DNA of 64,000 nt from G963667675 sp965249215 (GTDB lineage: Bacteria > Chloroflexota > Dehalococcoidia > Lucifugimonadales > UBA3495): positions 1,860,001 to 1,924,000 of the forward strand of contig CBDFLN010000002.1 in NCBI GenBank assembly GCA_965249215.1. Direction: 5' to 3'. The notes beneath the pieces are model-generated. The model was not told the DNA's origin, did not search any database, and was given only the letters and a program-made list of their open reading frames with translations. Below are positions 8,363 through 16,262 of this stretch, piece after piece; within the stretch, counting starts at the first letter, position 1, and every line of letters begins with the position of its first letter. A program made the position numbers and the translations under genes.

Positions 8363-8398
8363 ATAAGGGCCGACGCTGACGCGCCGGCCCTTATTTGT
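8363..8398 (+). terminator. Intrinsic terminator after the zinc-ribbon gene
   Basis: ATAAGGGCCG (8363-8372) pairs perfectly with CGGCCCTTAT (8385-8394) around a 12-base loop, followed by TTGTT. It can also serve the convergent flavin oxidoreductase gene from the other side. Confidence 0.75.
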
Positions 8399-8539
8399 TC
8401 TCCCCGTGTTGTACCCACGCCCCAGCCAATAACGGACGCCGGGACTTGCGCCTTGTCCGAGAAGGGCTCTTGCCGGGGAGGAACGCCCAGCCGGCGCAGG
8501 TGTTTCTGGAAACCAGGCCAGGGATGCCGGCGCCGGCCG

Positions 8540-9466
8540 CTATTTGTGGAACAAGGGTAGAATCTCGCTCCCCATAATGTCCAGTTGTTCTACAGTCTGG
8601 TCCCCCTGGCACAGCGGACGGACAACTATCTTGGAAGCTCCGGCGTCGATGTAACCCTGGATAACCTCGGCCACCTGGTCCGCCGGGCCCAGGGCGCTGT
8701 ATTCGGTAAAGTGAGCGTCGGGCCGGTGGCGGGTCACGTATTGATAGGCCTGGGCCGCAGTCTCCTCGGCGCTGGAGGATACGTAGTACCCCACAAGGGC
8801 GCCGATGTGGTCTTCCTCGATAGTCCGGCCGTACTCCGCCGCCGTGTCGAAAATCATCTCCGCGCCTTCCCGCACTTCCCGGGGAGTTGCCCCGGACACC
8901 AGCCAGCCATCGCCAACGCGGCCCACCCGCCGGGCTGCGGCGGAGCTGCGGCCGCCGATCCATACCGGCGGCGACGGTTGGAAAAAGGGCTTGGGGGTCA
9001 CGGATACCTTATGACAAGTGAAGAACTCGCCCTCGTGGGTGACCTCGTCCTCCTCCCACAGGCGGCGCATCAACCTGATTGCCTCTTCCGTCCGGGGCCC
9101 CCGGCGCTCTTTGGAAACCCCGCAGGCCTCGTATTCTTCGGGTTCTTCCTGCCCTAGGCCCACCGCGGGCAGCATTCTCCCCTGGGATAGAAAGTCCAGG
9201 GTGGCGATTTGCTTGGCCAGCACCACCGGGTTGCGCAGGGGCATGGCCAATACGCTGGTGCCGAACTTCATGCGCTCAGAGTAGACGGCCACCATGGAAA
9301 GGGCAATCATAGGCTCCAGGCTGAAACGGTCGCTGACGATGCGGTCGCTAAGCCAGATGGAGTCGTAGCCGTATTTATCGCCAACCGCCACCAGCTGCCT
9401 TAGATAGTCCGGATTCTCACCGCCCTGCCCAAACGCTCCCGGCATATAACCGATGGCTATGCTCAT
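8540..9466 (-). CDS. LLM-class (luciferase-like) flavin-dependent oxidoreductase
   Basis: 308 residues with the TIM-barrel layout of bacterial luciferase-like monooxygenases and F420-dependent reductases: YDSIWLSDRI near residue 35, FGTSVLAMPLRNPVVLAKQIATLD near 70-90, GRMLPAVGLGQ near 97, then RRLWEEDEVTHEGEFF and PVWIGG. The GLGQ and WIGG stretches belong to the flavin/F420 site. The start ATG has GAGGGA upstream. Substrate and cofactor (FMN or F420) cannot be told from sequence. It lies about 105 bases downstream of the SDR gene on the same strand and may share its transcript. Confidence 0.85.
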   Translation of the reverse strand: MSIAIGYMPGAFGQGGENPDYLRQLVAVGDKYGYDSIWLSDRIVSDRFSLEPMIALSMVAVYSERMKFGTSVLAMPLRNPVVLAKQIATLDFLSQGRMLPAVGLGQEEPEEYEACGVSKERRGPRTEEAIRLMRRLWEEDEVTHEGEFFTCHKVSVTPKPFFQPSPPVWIGGRSSAAARRVGRVGDGWLVSGATPREVREGAEMIFDTAAEYGRTIEEDHIGALVGYYVSSSAEETAAQAYQYVTRHRPDAHFTEYSALGPADQVAEVIQGYIDAGASKIVVRPLCQGDQTVEQLDIMGSEILPLFHK

Positions 9467-9571
9467 GCTATTCCCTCGTTCTCGTCATTCCGCTGGCCGG
9501 ACCTGGGCCCTCCAACGAAAAGCAGTGTCCCCGCGGCTAGGGGGCTAAGCGTCAAGGCCGCCAGCGACAGG

Positions 9572-10513
9572 CTATCCGCTGATGGGCGGCAGCCCAGCCT
9601 CAGCCCTGGCGTCGTTGATGTGCTCCAACACCCGCACCGACAGCGGAGCGAGTTCGTAGCCTATGTCGGCCAGCATCCGGCTGTTGTCCACCATGTATAT
9701 ATGGGGCACTGACTGGTCGCCCATGGTGATCCGGGCGTCGGGAATATAGCCCAACACCAAGTTTGCCATATCGCGAATGGTTGCCATGTGGCCGCCGCTG
9801 ATGTAGACGCGGTGGTTCAATTCGCTGCTCAGGGCCACCCTTACGAATATCTCCGCCGCATCCTCGGCATGAATCAGGGGAGAGGGTTCGTTCTCGTTGA
9901 AAGGCATGGACACCGGCTTGCCCACGGCGGGCAAAGACATCAGCAGCCCGCCGATCATGCCGGTCATGCCAGTGACCCGGCCATGCCCGAAAACGGTGCA
10001 GATACGCACGCCCCTCAGGTCCAGGCCGTAGCGGTCGGCGTACTTTCCGGCGCTGAAGTCGTTGACCGCCTTGGTCATGCCGTATACGTTCACCGGGCTA
10101 ATAATGTCGTCTTCATTCACCGGCCGTTCGCCAAAGGTCTCTTGAACGCCGTAGACGGCGATGGAACTGGCGTAGACCACTCTTTCCAACCCGGTCCACC
10201 GGGCTACTTCAAACACGTTGTTTGTGCCCTGAATGTTGACGTGCATCCCAAAATGGGGGCGGTCCTCGGTGTCGGGCGGCAGCAACGCCGCCATGTGGAT
10301 GACCTTGGTAACACCGTGGAGGTTGACCGCCTCCAACAGATGGGGGACCTGGGTGACGTCTCCCCGGTAAACCTGAATCCGGTCGAGGTACGGGGCAAGG
10401 TTGGCCCGGGGCGGCGCCATGTCGAAGCAGACCACCTCTTCGCCCCGCTCCAGCAGCTTGCGGACTATCTTGGCGCCTATAAAGCCCGCGCCGCCGGTAA
10501 CCATGATCGACAT
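9572..10513 (-). CDS. NAD-dependent epimerase/dehydratase (extended SDR)
   Basis: 313 residues. The dinucleotide-binding TGGAGFIG is at residues 6-13, with acidic D31 suggesting NAD preference. SSIAVYG (116-122) gives the catalytic Ser/Thr region, and Y144xxxK148 (YGMTK) is the catalytic pair. The fold matches nucleotide-sugar epimerases and related dehydratases, but no glycan cluster surrounds it, so the substrate may be different. The start ATG follows GAGGTTCTCC. It precedes the flavin oxidoreductase gene in the same direction. Confidence 0.85.
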   Translation of the reverse strand: MSIMVTGGAGFIGAKIVRKLLERGEEVVCFDMAPPRANLAPYLDRIQVYRGDVTQVPHLLEAVNLHGVTKVIHMAALLPPDTEDRPHFGMHVNIQGTNNVFEVARWTGLERVVYASSIAVYGVQETFGERPVNEDDIISPVNVYGMTKAVNDFSAGKYADRYGLDLRGVRICTVFGHGRVTGMTGMIGGLLMSLPAVGKPVSMPFNENEPSPLIHAEDAAEIFVRVALSSELNHRVYISGGHMATIRDMANLVLGYIPDARITMGDQSVPHIYMVDNSRMLADIGYELAPLSVRVLEHINDARAEAGLPPISG

Positions 10514-10622
10514 ACGGAGAACCTCTCGACCCTTCCGCAGGCTGGAATGCGCCGTAGCATATCACAAAAGGCCACGGCCCAGCCTCAGTCCGGTCCCAGC
10601 TCACAGTTGCAATGACGCCGGC

Positions 10623-11345
10623 TTACAGGGGCCTCTTAACCGGCATGCCCGGCCGCCGGGGGTACCGGCCATGTGTAGCCTCTGCCTTGTCCACGGTCAC
10701 AATTACACGGCCGTCGCCCAGCCCCTGGAGCTGCACCGGGCAAACGGTTCCCATGCGGCCTCCCAGGGCTTCCAGCGCGGAAGCGGCACCAGCAACTTCC
10801 CGCTCGACGTTCCGTTTCAGGAGCGCCACCGTGCCTCCGATGCGGCAAAAGGGCAGGGTGTACTCCAGCAGGACGGGCAGCTTGGCCACGCCCCGGCTCA
10901 CCGCCAGGTCGAAGCTCTCCCTCAACTCCGCATCGTGGGCCAGCGCCTCGGCGCGGCCGGTCAGCACGTCCACCCCGGAAAGGCCCAGCGCCCGTACCAG
11001 GTGTTCCAGGAACCGTGCTTTCTTACCCACAGACTCCACCAGCGTCAGTTGAATGTCGGGAAGCGCCAGCTTCAGAGGCAGACCCGGAAAGCCAGCGCCC
11101 GCTCCCACGTCGACCACCTTTAGGCCGTCCGTTGGGCCGCCGGCGCAAACCGAGTACAGGCTTAGGGAGTCAAGGAAGTGCTTGACCTGCACCTCACGGT
11201 ACTCGGTGACGGCGGTCAGGTTCACCCGCCGGTTCCAGTCCGCGAGCTCGCGGTAGTACGCCTGGAACTGCTCCAGTTGCCGCGCATTGAGCTCGAGGCC
11301 AAGCTGGTAGGATCCCCGTTCCAATAGTTCCGTCTGCTGAGGCAT
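10623..11345 (-). CDS. rsmG: 16S rRNA (guanine527-N7)-methyltransferase RsmG
   Basis: 240 residues, the usual RsmG size. Family marks are NLTA (42-45), the SAM-binding DVGAGAGFPG (79-88), LVESVGKK (about 102-109), SRGVAKL (150-156) and a basic C-terminal RYPRRPGMP. It methylates G527 of 16S rRNA using SAM; loss in other bacteria gives low-level streptomycin resistance. In many genomes it sits by mnmG or parAB, but here it stands alone. A TATAAT (11354-11359) lies only 8 bases upstream of the ATG, so the mRNA is probably leaderless or nearly so. Confidence 0.95.
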   Translation of the reverse strand: MPQQTELLERGSYQLGLELNARQLEQFQAYYRELADWNRRVNLTAVTEYREVQVKHFLDSLSLYSVCAGGPTDGLKVVDVGAGAGFPGLPLKLALPDIQLTLVESVGKKARFLEHLVRALGLSGVDVLTGRAEALAHDAELRESFDLAVSRGVAKLPVLLEYTLPFCRIGGTVALLKRNVEREVAGAASALEALGGRMGTVCPVQLQGLGDGRVIVTVDKAEATHGRYPRRPGMPVKRPL

Positions 11346-11353
11346 CGATAGCT

Positions 11354-11359
11354 ATTATA
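11354..11359 (-). promoter_or_regulatory. Consensus -10 element immediately upstream of rsmG
   Basis: TATAAT on the minus strand, ending 8 bases before the ATG. The transcription start would then fall at or next to the initiation codon. No clear -35 is present. Confidence 0.5.
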
Positions 11360-11556
11360 GCCAAAAGCGTCCTCCCGCCTGGCGGTTCCTGGGCCCCCTC
11401 CGGCTGGGCCGGAATCCAATTGACACTGTCAAAGCCGGGCCGTAGAATTAGCGGCGTGTTTCCCAACTTGGCTCTGGGAGTCAGGCTGGGCCTGGAAACA
11501 AGCGGCATTTGGCGCCGCTCCCGCCCGGTCGGGAACCAATTTATGGGGGAATGGCA

Positions 11557-11787
11557 ATGAAGGCTTACCTGCTGGTGGAAACCGCGATCGGGAAAACCCG
11601 GGACGTGGCCGAAACCCTGAACGGGCTGGAAGGCATCGAGTCGGTGGACGTGGTCACCGGACCTCACGATATAATCGCAGTAATCAACGGCGCGGACATG
11701 ACCGCAGTTGGCAACCTGATAACCAACAGCATCCACACGGTGGCGGGCGTCCAGCGAACTGTGACCTGCGTGGCCGTGGATTCCTAG
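11557..11787 (+). CDS. Lrp/AsnC-type ligand-binding (RAM) domain protein, stand-alone
   Basis: 76 residues beginning MKAYLLVETAIGK. It has the alpha/beta RAM fold pattern of Lrp/AsnC C-terminal domains: a beta strand with YLLVE, helix DVAETL, VDVVTGPHDIIAVI, then TVAGVQRTVTCVAV. There is no DNA-binding helix-turn-helix, so it is a stand-alone RAM protein that may bind amino acids and pair with a full Lrp-type regulator. The ATG at 11557 is preferred because GGGGGA lies 6 bases upstream; an in-frame ATG at 11551 abuts that site too closely. It precedes an acyl-CoA dehydrogenase by about 100 bases. Confidence 0.8.
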   Translation: MKAYLLVETAIGKTRDVAETLNGLEGIESVDVVTGPHDIIAVINGADMTAVGNLITNSIHTVAGVQRTVTCVAVDS

Positions 11788-11887
11788 ACCTTTCCAAGCG
11801 CTGGCAGTGGCAGCCCTTGGGCGTCATGTCGCCGACATCACGCACTAACCCCTCTAGGTCCAGGCCAATGGGTCGAGGAGAACCGCT

Positions 11888-13063
11888 TTGGACTTCAAGT
11901 TAAGCCCTGAGGACGAATCTTTCCGGCAAGAGCTGCGGGGCTATTTGACGTCCCAGTTGCCAGACAATTGGGAAGGGGGCGGACGGTGGCCGGAAGAAGA
12001 GAACTGGGAGTTTGCCGTAGAAATGCGCAAGAAGCTGGCCGAAAAGGGCTGGCTCACCATGCACTGGCCGAAAGAGTACGGCGGCCAGGACGCTTCGCCG
12101 GTGCGGTCCGCCGTCTTCAACGAAGAGATGGCCTATCTGCGCGCCCCGGGCCGGGACATATTCGGAGTCCGCATGCTTGGGCCCACTTTGATGATTCACG
12201 GGACCGAAGAGCAAAAGCAGACCCACCTGCCTCCCATAGCCCGAGGCGAAGTGCAGTGGTGCCAGGGGTACAGCGAGCCTGAGTCTGGGTCCGACCTGGC
12301 CTCCCTCAACACCCGCGCCGTGTTGGACGGCGACGACTTCGTAATCAACGGCTCCAAGATCTGGACCACCCTGGCCCATAGGGCCGATTGGATAATGATG
12401 TTGACCCGCACCGACCCCGACGCGGCCAAGCACCGGGGAATAAGCTTCATCCTGGTGGACATGAAGAGCCCCGGCGTCGAGGTCCGGCCCATTGTCAACA
12501 TGGCCAACGGGCACGAGTTCAACGAGGTCTTGTTCAACGACGTGCGGGTCCCCCGCAAGAACGTGGTGGGGGAGATGAACCGGGGCTGGTACGTGGCGGT
12601 CACGTTGTTGGACTTCGAGCGGTCCGGCGTCGACTACTCCGCCGTAGCCCGCCGGTTGCTGGACCAGACCAAGAAGTACGCCGAGGAGACCAAACGCAAC
12701 GGGAAGCCATTAATAGAGACGCCTTGGGTGCGCAATCTCCTGGCCGACCGGTATATTGAATGCGAAGTGGCCCGCCTGATGGCCTACAACGTGGCCTATA
12801 TGCAGGGCGAGGGGTTGGTCCCCAACAAAGAAGCCTCAATGAGCAAGGTCTTCGGCTCCGAGACCTACCAGCGGGTCACCAACTCGTGCTTGACCATCCT
12901 GGGGATGTACGGGACGCTGGGCAGGGGCGAAAAGTGGGCCCCGCTCAAAGGCCTGGCCCAGGAGAACTGGATGACCAGTTTCTCCCACAAGATCGCCGCG
13001 GGAACGTCGGAAGTGCAGCGTAACATCATTGCCGGCCGGGGCCTGGGCCTGCCCAGAGGGTAA
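11888..13063 (+). CDS. Acyl-CoA dehydrogenase family protein
   Basis: 391 residues, TTG start with GAGGAGA upstream. The N-terminal helical domain is followed by WCQGYSEPESGSDLASLNTRA (flavin and substrate loop), INGSKIWTT, and a C-terminal helical domain with AAGTSEVQRNIIAGRGLGLPRG, the typical FAD-binding end. The enzyme oxidises an acyl-CoA or related thioester with FAD and electron-transfer flavoprotein. The long N-terminus and EYGGQ motif match the CaiA-like/FadE subgroup often used for unusual acyl or steroid substrates. The true substrate is unknown. Confidence 0.9.
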   Translation: MDFKLSPEDESFRQELRGYLTSQLPDNWEGGGRWPEEENWEFAVEMRKKLAEKGWLTMHWPKEYGGQDASPVRSAVFNEEMAYLRAPGRDIFGVRMLGPTLMIHGTEEQKQTHLPPIARGEVQWCQGYSEPESGSDLASLNTRAVLDGDDFVINGSKIWTTLAHRADWIMMLTRTDPDAAKHRGISFILVDMKSPGVEVRPIVNMANGHEFNEVLFNDVRVPRKNVVGEMNRGWYVAVTLLDFERSGVDYSAVARRLLDQTKKYAEETKRNGKPLIETPWVRNLLADRYIECEVARLMAYNVAYMQGEGLVPNKEASMSKVFGSETYQRVTNSCLTILGMYGTLGRGEKWAPLKGLAQENWMTSFSHKIAAGTSEVQRNIIAGRGLGLPRG

Positions 13064-13147
13064 ACACTAGGACTAGTCCCCGGCAAGGGCGCCTGGTTTA
13101 GCTTCTTTCTGACGCCTAAAGAGCTCCGAGCTTTCTGCGCCGACTCC

Positions 13148-13477
13148 TTATATGGCTGCCAACGCCCGCATAGTGGCATCGTCCACGTCCCGCGTTGCCT
13201 CCCGATAGCGTTGTATTTTCCTGAACACTGTCCGCACCGTCACCGAGAACCGGTCCGCAGCCGCTTCTATTGATAGTCCTTCCGACTCTATCGTCGCCCA
13301 CACCTTCCAGTCTCGGGCAATCCGCCGGTGCCTGTGGAACCAGTCAAGGTCATCGTACTTGCACTGGGGCAGGGGACAGTTGAGACACGCTGGAGAGACC
13401 TCGCAACCGGTGTCTTCGTAGTGATAGAACTCCGGGGTTGCATCCTGTAGAGGCTTGGCCGACAGCATAGAGGTCAT
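13148..13477 (-). CDS. Small helix-turn-helix protein with a four-cysteine cluster
   Basis: 109 residues from the ATG at 13477, which has GGAGT 7 bases upstream; a longer frame would start inside the promoter. The N-terminal half carries C-x5-C-x2-C-x4-C (GCEVSPACLNCPLPQCKYDD), a probable zinc or iron-sulfur site. The C-terminal half (LSIEAAADRFSVTVRTVFRKIQRYRE) is a helix-turn-helix. Similar small proteins occur in Chloroflexota and phage-related regions, but I know no assigned role. It stands alone behind a strong promoter with LexA-like boxes, so a damage-inducible DNA-binding protein is a reasonable guess. It could also be a prophage remnant. Confidence 0.6.
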   Translation of the reverse strand: MTSMLSAKPLQDATPEFYHYEDTGCEVSPACLNCPLPQCKYDDLDWFHRHRRIARDWKVWATIESEGLSIEAAADRFSVTVRTVFRKIQRYREATRDVDDATMRALAAI

Positions 13478-13488
13478 AGCAATACTCC

Positions 13489-13502
13489 AAAACAGATGTT
13501 CT
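13489..13502 (-). promoter_or_regulatory. Second LexA-like box before the four-Cys HTH gene
   Basis: AGAACATCTGTTTT on the minus strand, one base from GAACnnnnGTTC, lying between the -10 element and the start codon. Its left half (AGAACATCT) is shared with the site upstream of the SplB-like gene. Confidence 0.4.
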
Positions 13503-13516
13503 AATCCATGCGGCAA

Positions 13517-13546
13517 ATTATAGAACGCCTGTTCTGAATACGTCAA
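13517..13546 (-). promoter_or_regulatory. Strong sigma70 promoter of the four-Cys HTH gene
   Basis: TTGACG (13541-13546) and a perfect TATAAT (13517-13522) are separated by 18 bases. This is one of the two best promoter matches in the window. Confidence 0.8.
13522..13535 (-). promoter_or_regulatory. LexA-like box inside the promoter spacer
   Basis: AGAACAGGCGTTCT is a perfect inverted repeat with a 4-base centre and matches the Gram-positive-type SOS box GAACnnnnGTTC. It fills the space between -35 and -10, where a bound repressor would block RNA polymerase. The match is seen; the regulator is inferred. Confidence 0.55.
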
Positions 13547-13752
13547 TGGATTTTTTCACCTGTTTTGCAAGTAATTCTCGTTTCGGCGTATTAGCCAGAG
13601 TCAAGCCCGGGAAACGCCGGCCTGTGCAAAGGGCATAGCCTGACCTGGGACTGCAGACAGGGGCAGGCGAGTACCACAGAAAATCAGAACACAAGCCAGT
13701 CAGAAACCCCGAACGGGGCCTCCAACCAGAGCAAACGCGGAGTGCGGGGCGG

Positions 13753-14334
13753 CTATTCCGAGTCGACGGCGGCCAGCAGGTGGTTGCGGGTCTCGACGCA
13801 CACCGGATGCACCAACAGGTCCTGGGAGGCCCGGGATATGGTCTCCCTGGTCAAGAACTCCAGCATAGCCCTGTCAAGGTCTTCCACCGCCAACTGCTTT
13901 AATAACGCCTGGTAGGGGTACATGCGGATTTTTTGAGGGTCCAGCTTGTCGGCCAGAAACACGATCTTGCCCAGGTCGTCCAGGCTGGGGTGCCCGGTGG
14001 AGTGCCAGTAGACGGCGCCGTGCAAGGCCGGGTCGTCCAGGCCGTCCTCCCGGACCAACAACTCGGCCCCCACCGGGCCGTGCAGCAATACCGGCGCCTT
14101 GCGTTCCACGGTGCCTATGGGCAGTTCCATCTCGCCCGCCCGCCGCAGCAACTCGTCGTCGGCCATGGCCCTGGCCACGTCGTGGGCCAGCATCCCCAGC
14201 CCAGCCCGTTGTTGCTCGACGCCGTGGCGTAGGGCCAACTCTTTGGCGATCTCTTCAACCCTGTGTATATGGGACTGGAGCCCGTTGGGCAGCGCCCTCA
14301 CCCGCCGCCTTATCCGGTTGCGTAGTTCCTCCAC
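13753..14334 (-). CDS. yqeK: YqeK-like HD-domain phosphohydrolase
   Basis: 193 residues. HD motifs are H24, H51-D52 (LAHDVAR), H85 (LLHGPVGA), H111 (YWHSTGHPSLDDLGK) and D129 (FLADKLDP), in the order and spacing of YqeK. YqeK enzymes hydrolyse Ap4A and related dinucleotides symmetrically and are often next to nadD or rsfS; neither is here. Its ATG lies 14 bases downstream of the HIT gene, whose family also degrades dinucleoside polyphosphates or AMP conjugates. The pair therefore likely forms a nucleotide clean-up operon. The C-terminal 60 residues are less conserved. Confidence 0.75.
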   Translation of the reverse strand: MEELRNRIRRRVRALPNGLQSHIHRVEEIAKELALRHGVEQQRAGLGMLAHDVARAMADDELLRRAGEMELPIGTVERKAPVLLHGPVGAELLVREDGLDDPALHGAVYWHSTGHPSLDDLGKIVFLADKLDPQKIRMYPYQALLKQLAVEDLDRAMLEFLTRETISRASQDLLVHPVCVETRNHLLAAVDSE

Positions 14335-14348
14335 TCAGTTGCCTTCGC

Positions 14349-14696
14349 CTACCCCATGTCCCCTAACGGTCGTCCCGCCAGCAGGTGCATGTGCGGATGT
14401 TCTATTTCTTGACCAGCGTCTTTGCCCTGGTTGAGGGCAAGGCGGTAGCCGCTGACGGTCACGTCGTGGCGGCGGGCCATTTCTTCCGCCACCAAAAACA
14501 TGTGGCCCATGGCGGGGACTTGCCCGGGGCCTACGTAGGCCAGTGATGCCAGGTGCCTGTTGGGGATTATCAGCAAATGAACGGGCGCTTTGGGGTTTAT
14601 GTCCCGGACCACGAATACCTGGCCGTCCCGGTATATGGGCGCCTCATGAGAGGAGTCACGGGCCATATCGCAGAAAATGCACCGCTTGGTAGTCAC
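14349..14696 (-). CDS. HIT-family nucleotide hydrolase/transferase
   Basis: 115 residues. The histidine triad is H100-P-H102-M-H104 followed by LL, with an N-terminal CIFC zinc-type motif (residues 6-9), as in HinT-like proteins. These cleave AMP from phosphoramidates or acyl-adenylates, with the middle His as nucleophile. GQEIEHPHMHLLAGR is close to textbook. It precedes yqeK by 14 bases and is likely co-transcribed with it. Length and domain content are normal. Confidence 0.9.
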   Translation of the reverse strand: MTTKRCIFCDMARDSSHEAPIYRDGQVFVVRDINPKAPVHLLIIPNRHLASLAYVGPGQVPAMGHMFLVAEEMARRHDVTVSGYRLALNQGKDAGQEIEHPHMHLLAGRPLGDMG

Positions 14697-14829
14697 TTCT
14701 AAGATGCCTCCTTCGGATTCCGTCTAACAGACGGAGACGGCAGCTTCTGTCCATAAGAAGGGGCCGGCCGCGGCGACTTCGAACATACCGGCCGGGGGCC
14801 TACGCGCCGAAATCTATCTCCAAAATTCG

Positions 14830-15963
14830 CTAAGAGTCCAGGTTCTGAAGGACCAACTCTCTATGGTAGTGGGCGTCTCCGTAGGCCAACTCCAGGGCCT
14901 TTGCCCTGCGCGTGTAGAGCTGTAGGTCGTGCTCCTTGGTGAAGCCGATAGCGCCGTGGCACTGGTGGGCCGTGTTGCAGATGCGTTGGTAGGCGTCGTT
15001 CACCCAGGCCTTGGCCATCGACACCTCCAGGTTAGCCGGCCCTCCTTCGGCCACCCGCCAAGCCGCCTTGTGCACGACGTTGCGGGAACCTTCGACGTCC
15101 GTCGCCATGTTCGCGCAGTGGTGCTGGACTGCCTGAAAACTGCCGATAGCGCGGCCAAACTGGGTCCTTTGCGTCACGTAGTCCACGGTCATGTCCAACA
15201 CCGCGCCGGCGCCGCCCACCATTTCCGAGCACTTGCCGGCGATTGCCCGATGCAACGCCCTGCTCACCACAGGCCATCCCTCCCCTATCTCTCCCAAAAC
15301 CGCCTCTGCTGGGACCGTTACCCCTTCCAGAGTCACCTGGTCCGGGCGGTCGGAGCCCATGGAATTGAGAGGGGCGATGGTGACGCCCGGGCTATCGGAC
15401 GGCACCAGGAAGATGGTTATCCCCCGGTCAGGGTCGTCCTCGGCAGAAGTCCGGGCCACTACCAGGAGCACGTCGGCGGCCTGGGCGTCCTGAACGAACA
15501 GCTTGACCCCGTCGATCACGTAACCGCCGCCTTCTTGCCGGGCAACGGTTTCAACTCCCCAAGACTCGTAAGACGCCGAAGACTCGGTGAGGGCCATGGT
15601 CATGGTCAGGTCGCCGGAGCAAACCCGCGGCAGGACGTCGTCTTTTTGAGCATCCGTGCCTACGTCCAAGACCGTAAGCCCTCCCAGCACCACGGTAGAG
15701 AACAAGGGACTGGGCGCCAAGTAGCGCCCTGTCTCTTCCAGCAGGACGGACAGGTCCAGGAAGTCGCCCCCGGTGCCGCCGTACCGCTCGGGGAAGACCA
15801 GGCTGGTCCATCCCAGATTGACCATCTGCCGCCACAGCTCGTCGGTGTACCCCTTGGGGTCCTCCTCCATGGCCCGGACCAGGGTCAGGGGGCACTCCCG
15901 GGACAGGAACTCCTGGGCGCTGTTCTTCAGCATCTGCTGGATTTCGTTCAAACCAAGGTCCAT
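14830..15963 (-). CDS. Acyl-CoA dehydrogenase family protein
   Basis: 377 residues from the ATG at 15963, which has GGAGGAG upstream; a longer upstream frame is less likely. The middle domain shows TMTMALTESSASYESW (flavin loop) and VIDGVKLFVQDAQAADVLLVV. The C-terminal helices include THQRTQFGR-like TQRTQFGRAIGSFQAVQHHCANM and CHGAIGFTKEHDLQLYTRRAK, which bind FAD. Substrate is unknown. It differs clearly from the dehydrogenase at 11888 and is not a recent duplicate. A good promoter lies about 150 bases upstream, so it is probably monocistronic. Confidence 0.9.
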   Translation of the reverse strand: MDLGLNEIQQMLKNSAQEFLSRECPLTLVRAMEEDPKGYTDELWRQMVNLGWTSLVFPERYGGTGGDFLDLSVLLEETGRYLAPSPLFSTVVLGGLTVLDVGTDAQKDDVLPRVCSGDLTMTMALTESSASYESWGVETVARQEGGGYVIDGVKLFVQDAQAADVLLVVARTSAEDDPDRGITIFLVPSDSPGVTIAPLNSMGSDRPDQVTLEGVTVPAEAVLGEIGEGWPVVSRALHRAIAGKCSEMVGGAGAVLDMTVDYVTQRTQFGRAIGSFQAVQHHCANMATDVEGSRNVVHKAAWRVAEGGPANLEVSMAKAWVNDAYQRICNTAHQCHGAIGFTKEHDLQLYTRRAKALELAYGDAHYHRELVLQNLDS

Positions 15964-16112
15964 TCTTACTCCTCCGGTGCGCCAGACCGCAGGCCATCGG
16001 CCCACGATTGGGTTTCAGTCCATGTCCGGTCCGGCCTGCTGGCTAGACTGCGGCGGCGCTACGGCGTTAGGCTGGCTAAGGAACGCTGGCGCCTGGGCCG
16101 CAGGCCCACGCT

Positions 16113-16141
16113 AGTATAGAGCAAAGGTAATTCCGTCTCAA
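16113..16141 (-). promoter_or_regulatory. Sigma70 promoter for the acyl-CoA dehydrogenase gene
   Basis: TTGAGA (16136-16141) and TATACT (16113-16118) at 17-base spacing, each one base from consensus. It would give a leader of about 140 bases. Confidence 0.65.
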
Positions 16142-16262
16142 GGAACACGGAAAAGGCCCACCGCCAAAGACCGTTCAGAGTAGGACGCGCTGGCAAGGGG
16201 GATGGGCCCTGAAAGCGCACAGGGGTAGATTCACAGAAAATTCAGCCCTGTACGGCGGTTGC

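Noticed and set aside
8391..8963. 190-codon frame opposite the zinc-ribbon terminator and over the flavin oxidoreductase
   Set aside because: Shadow frame; starts inside the real gene.
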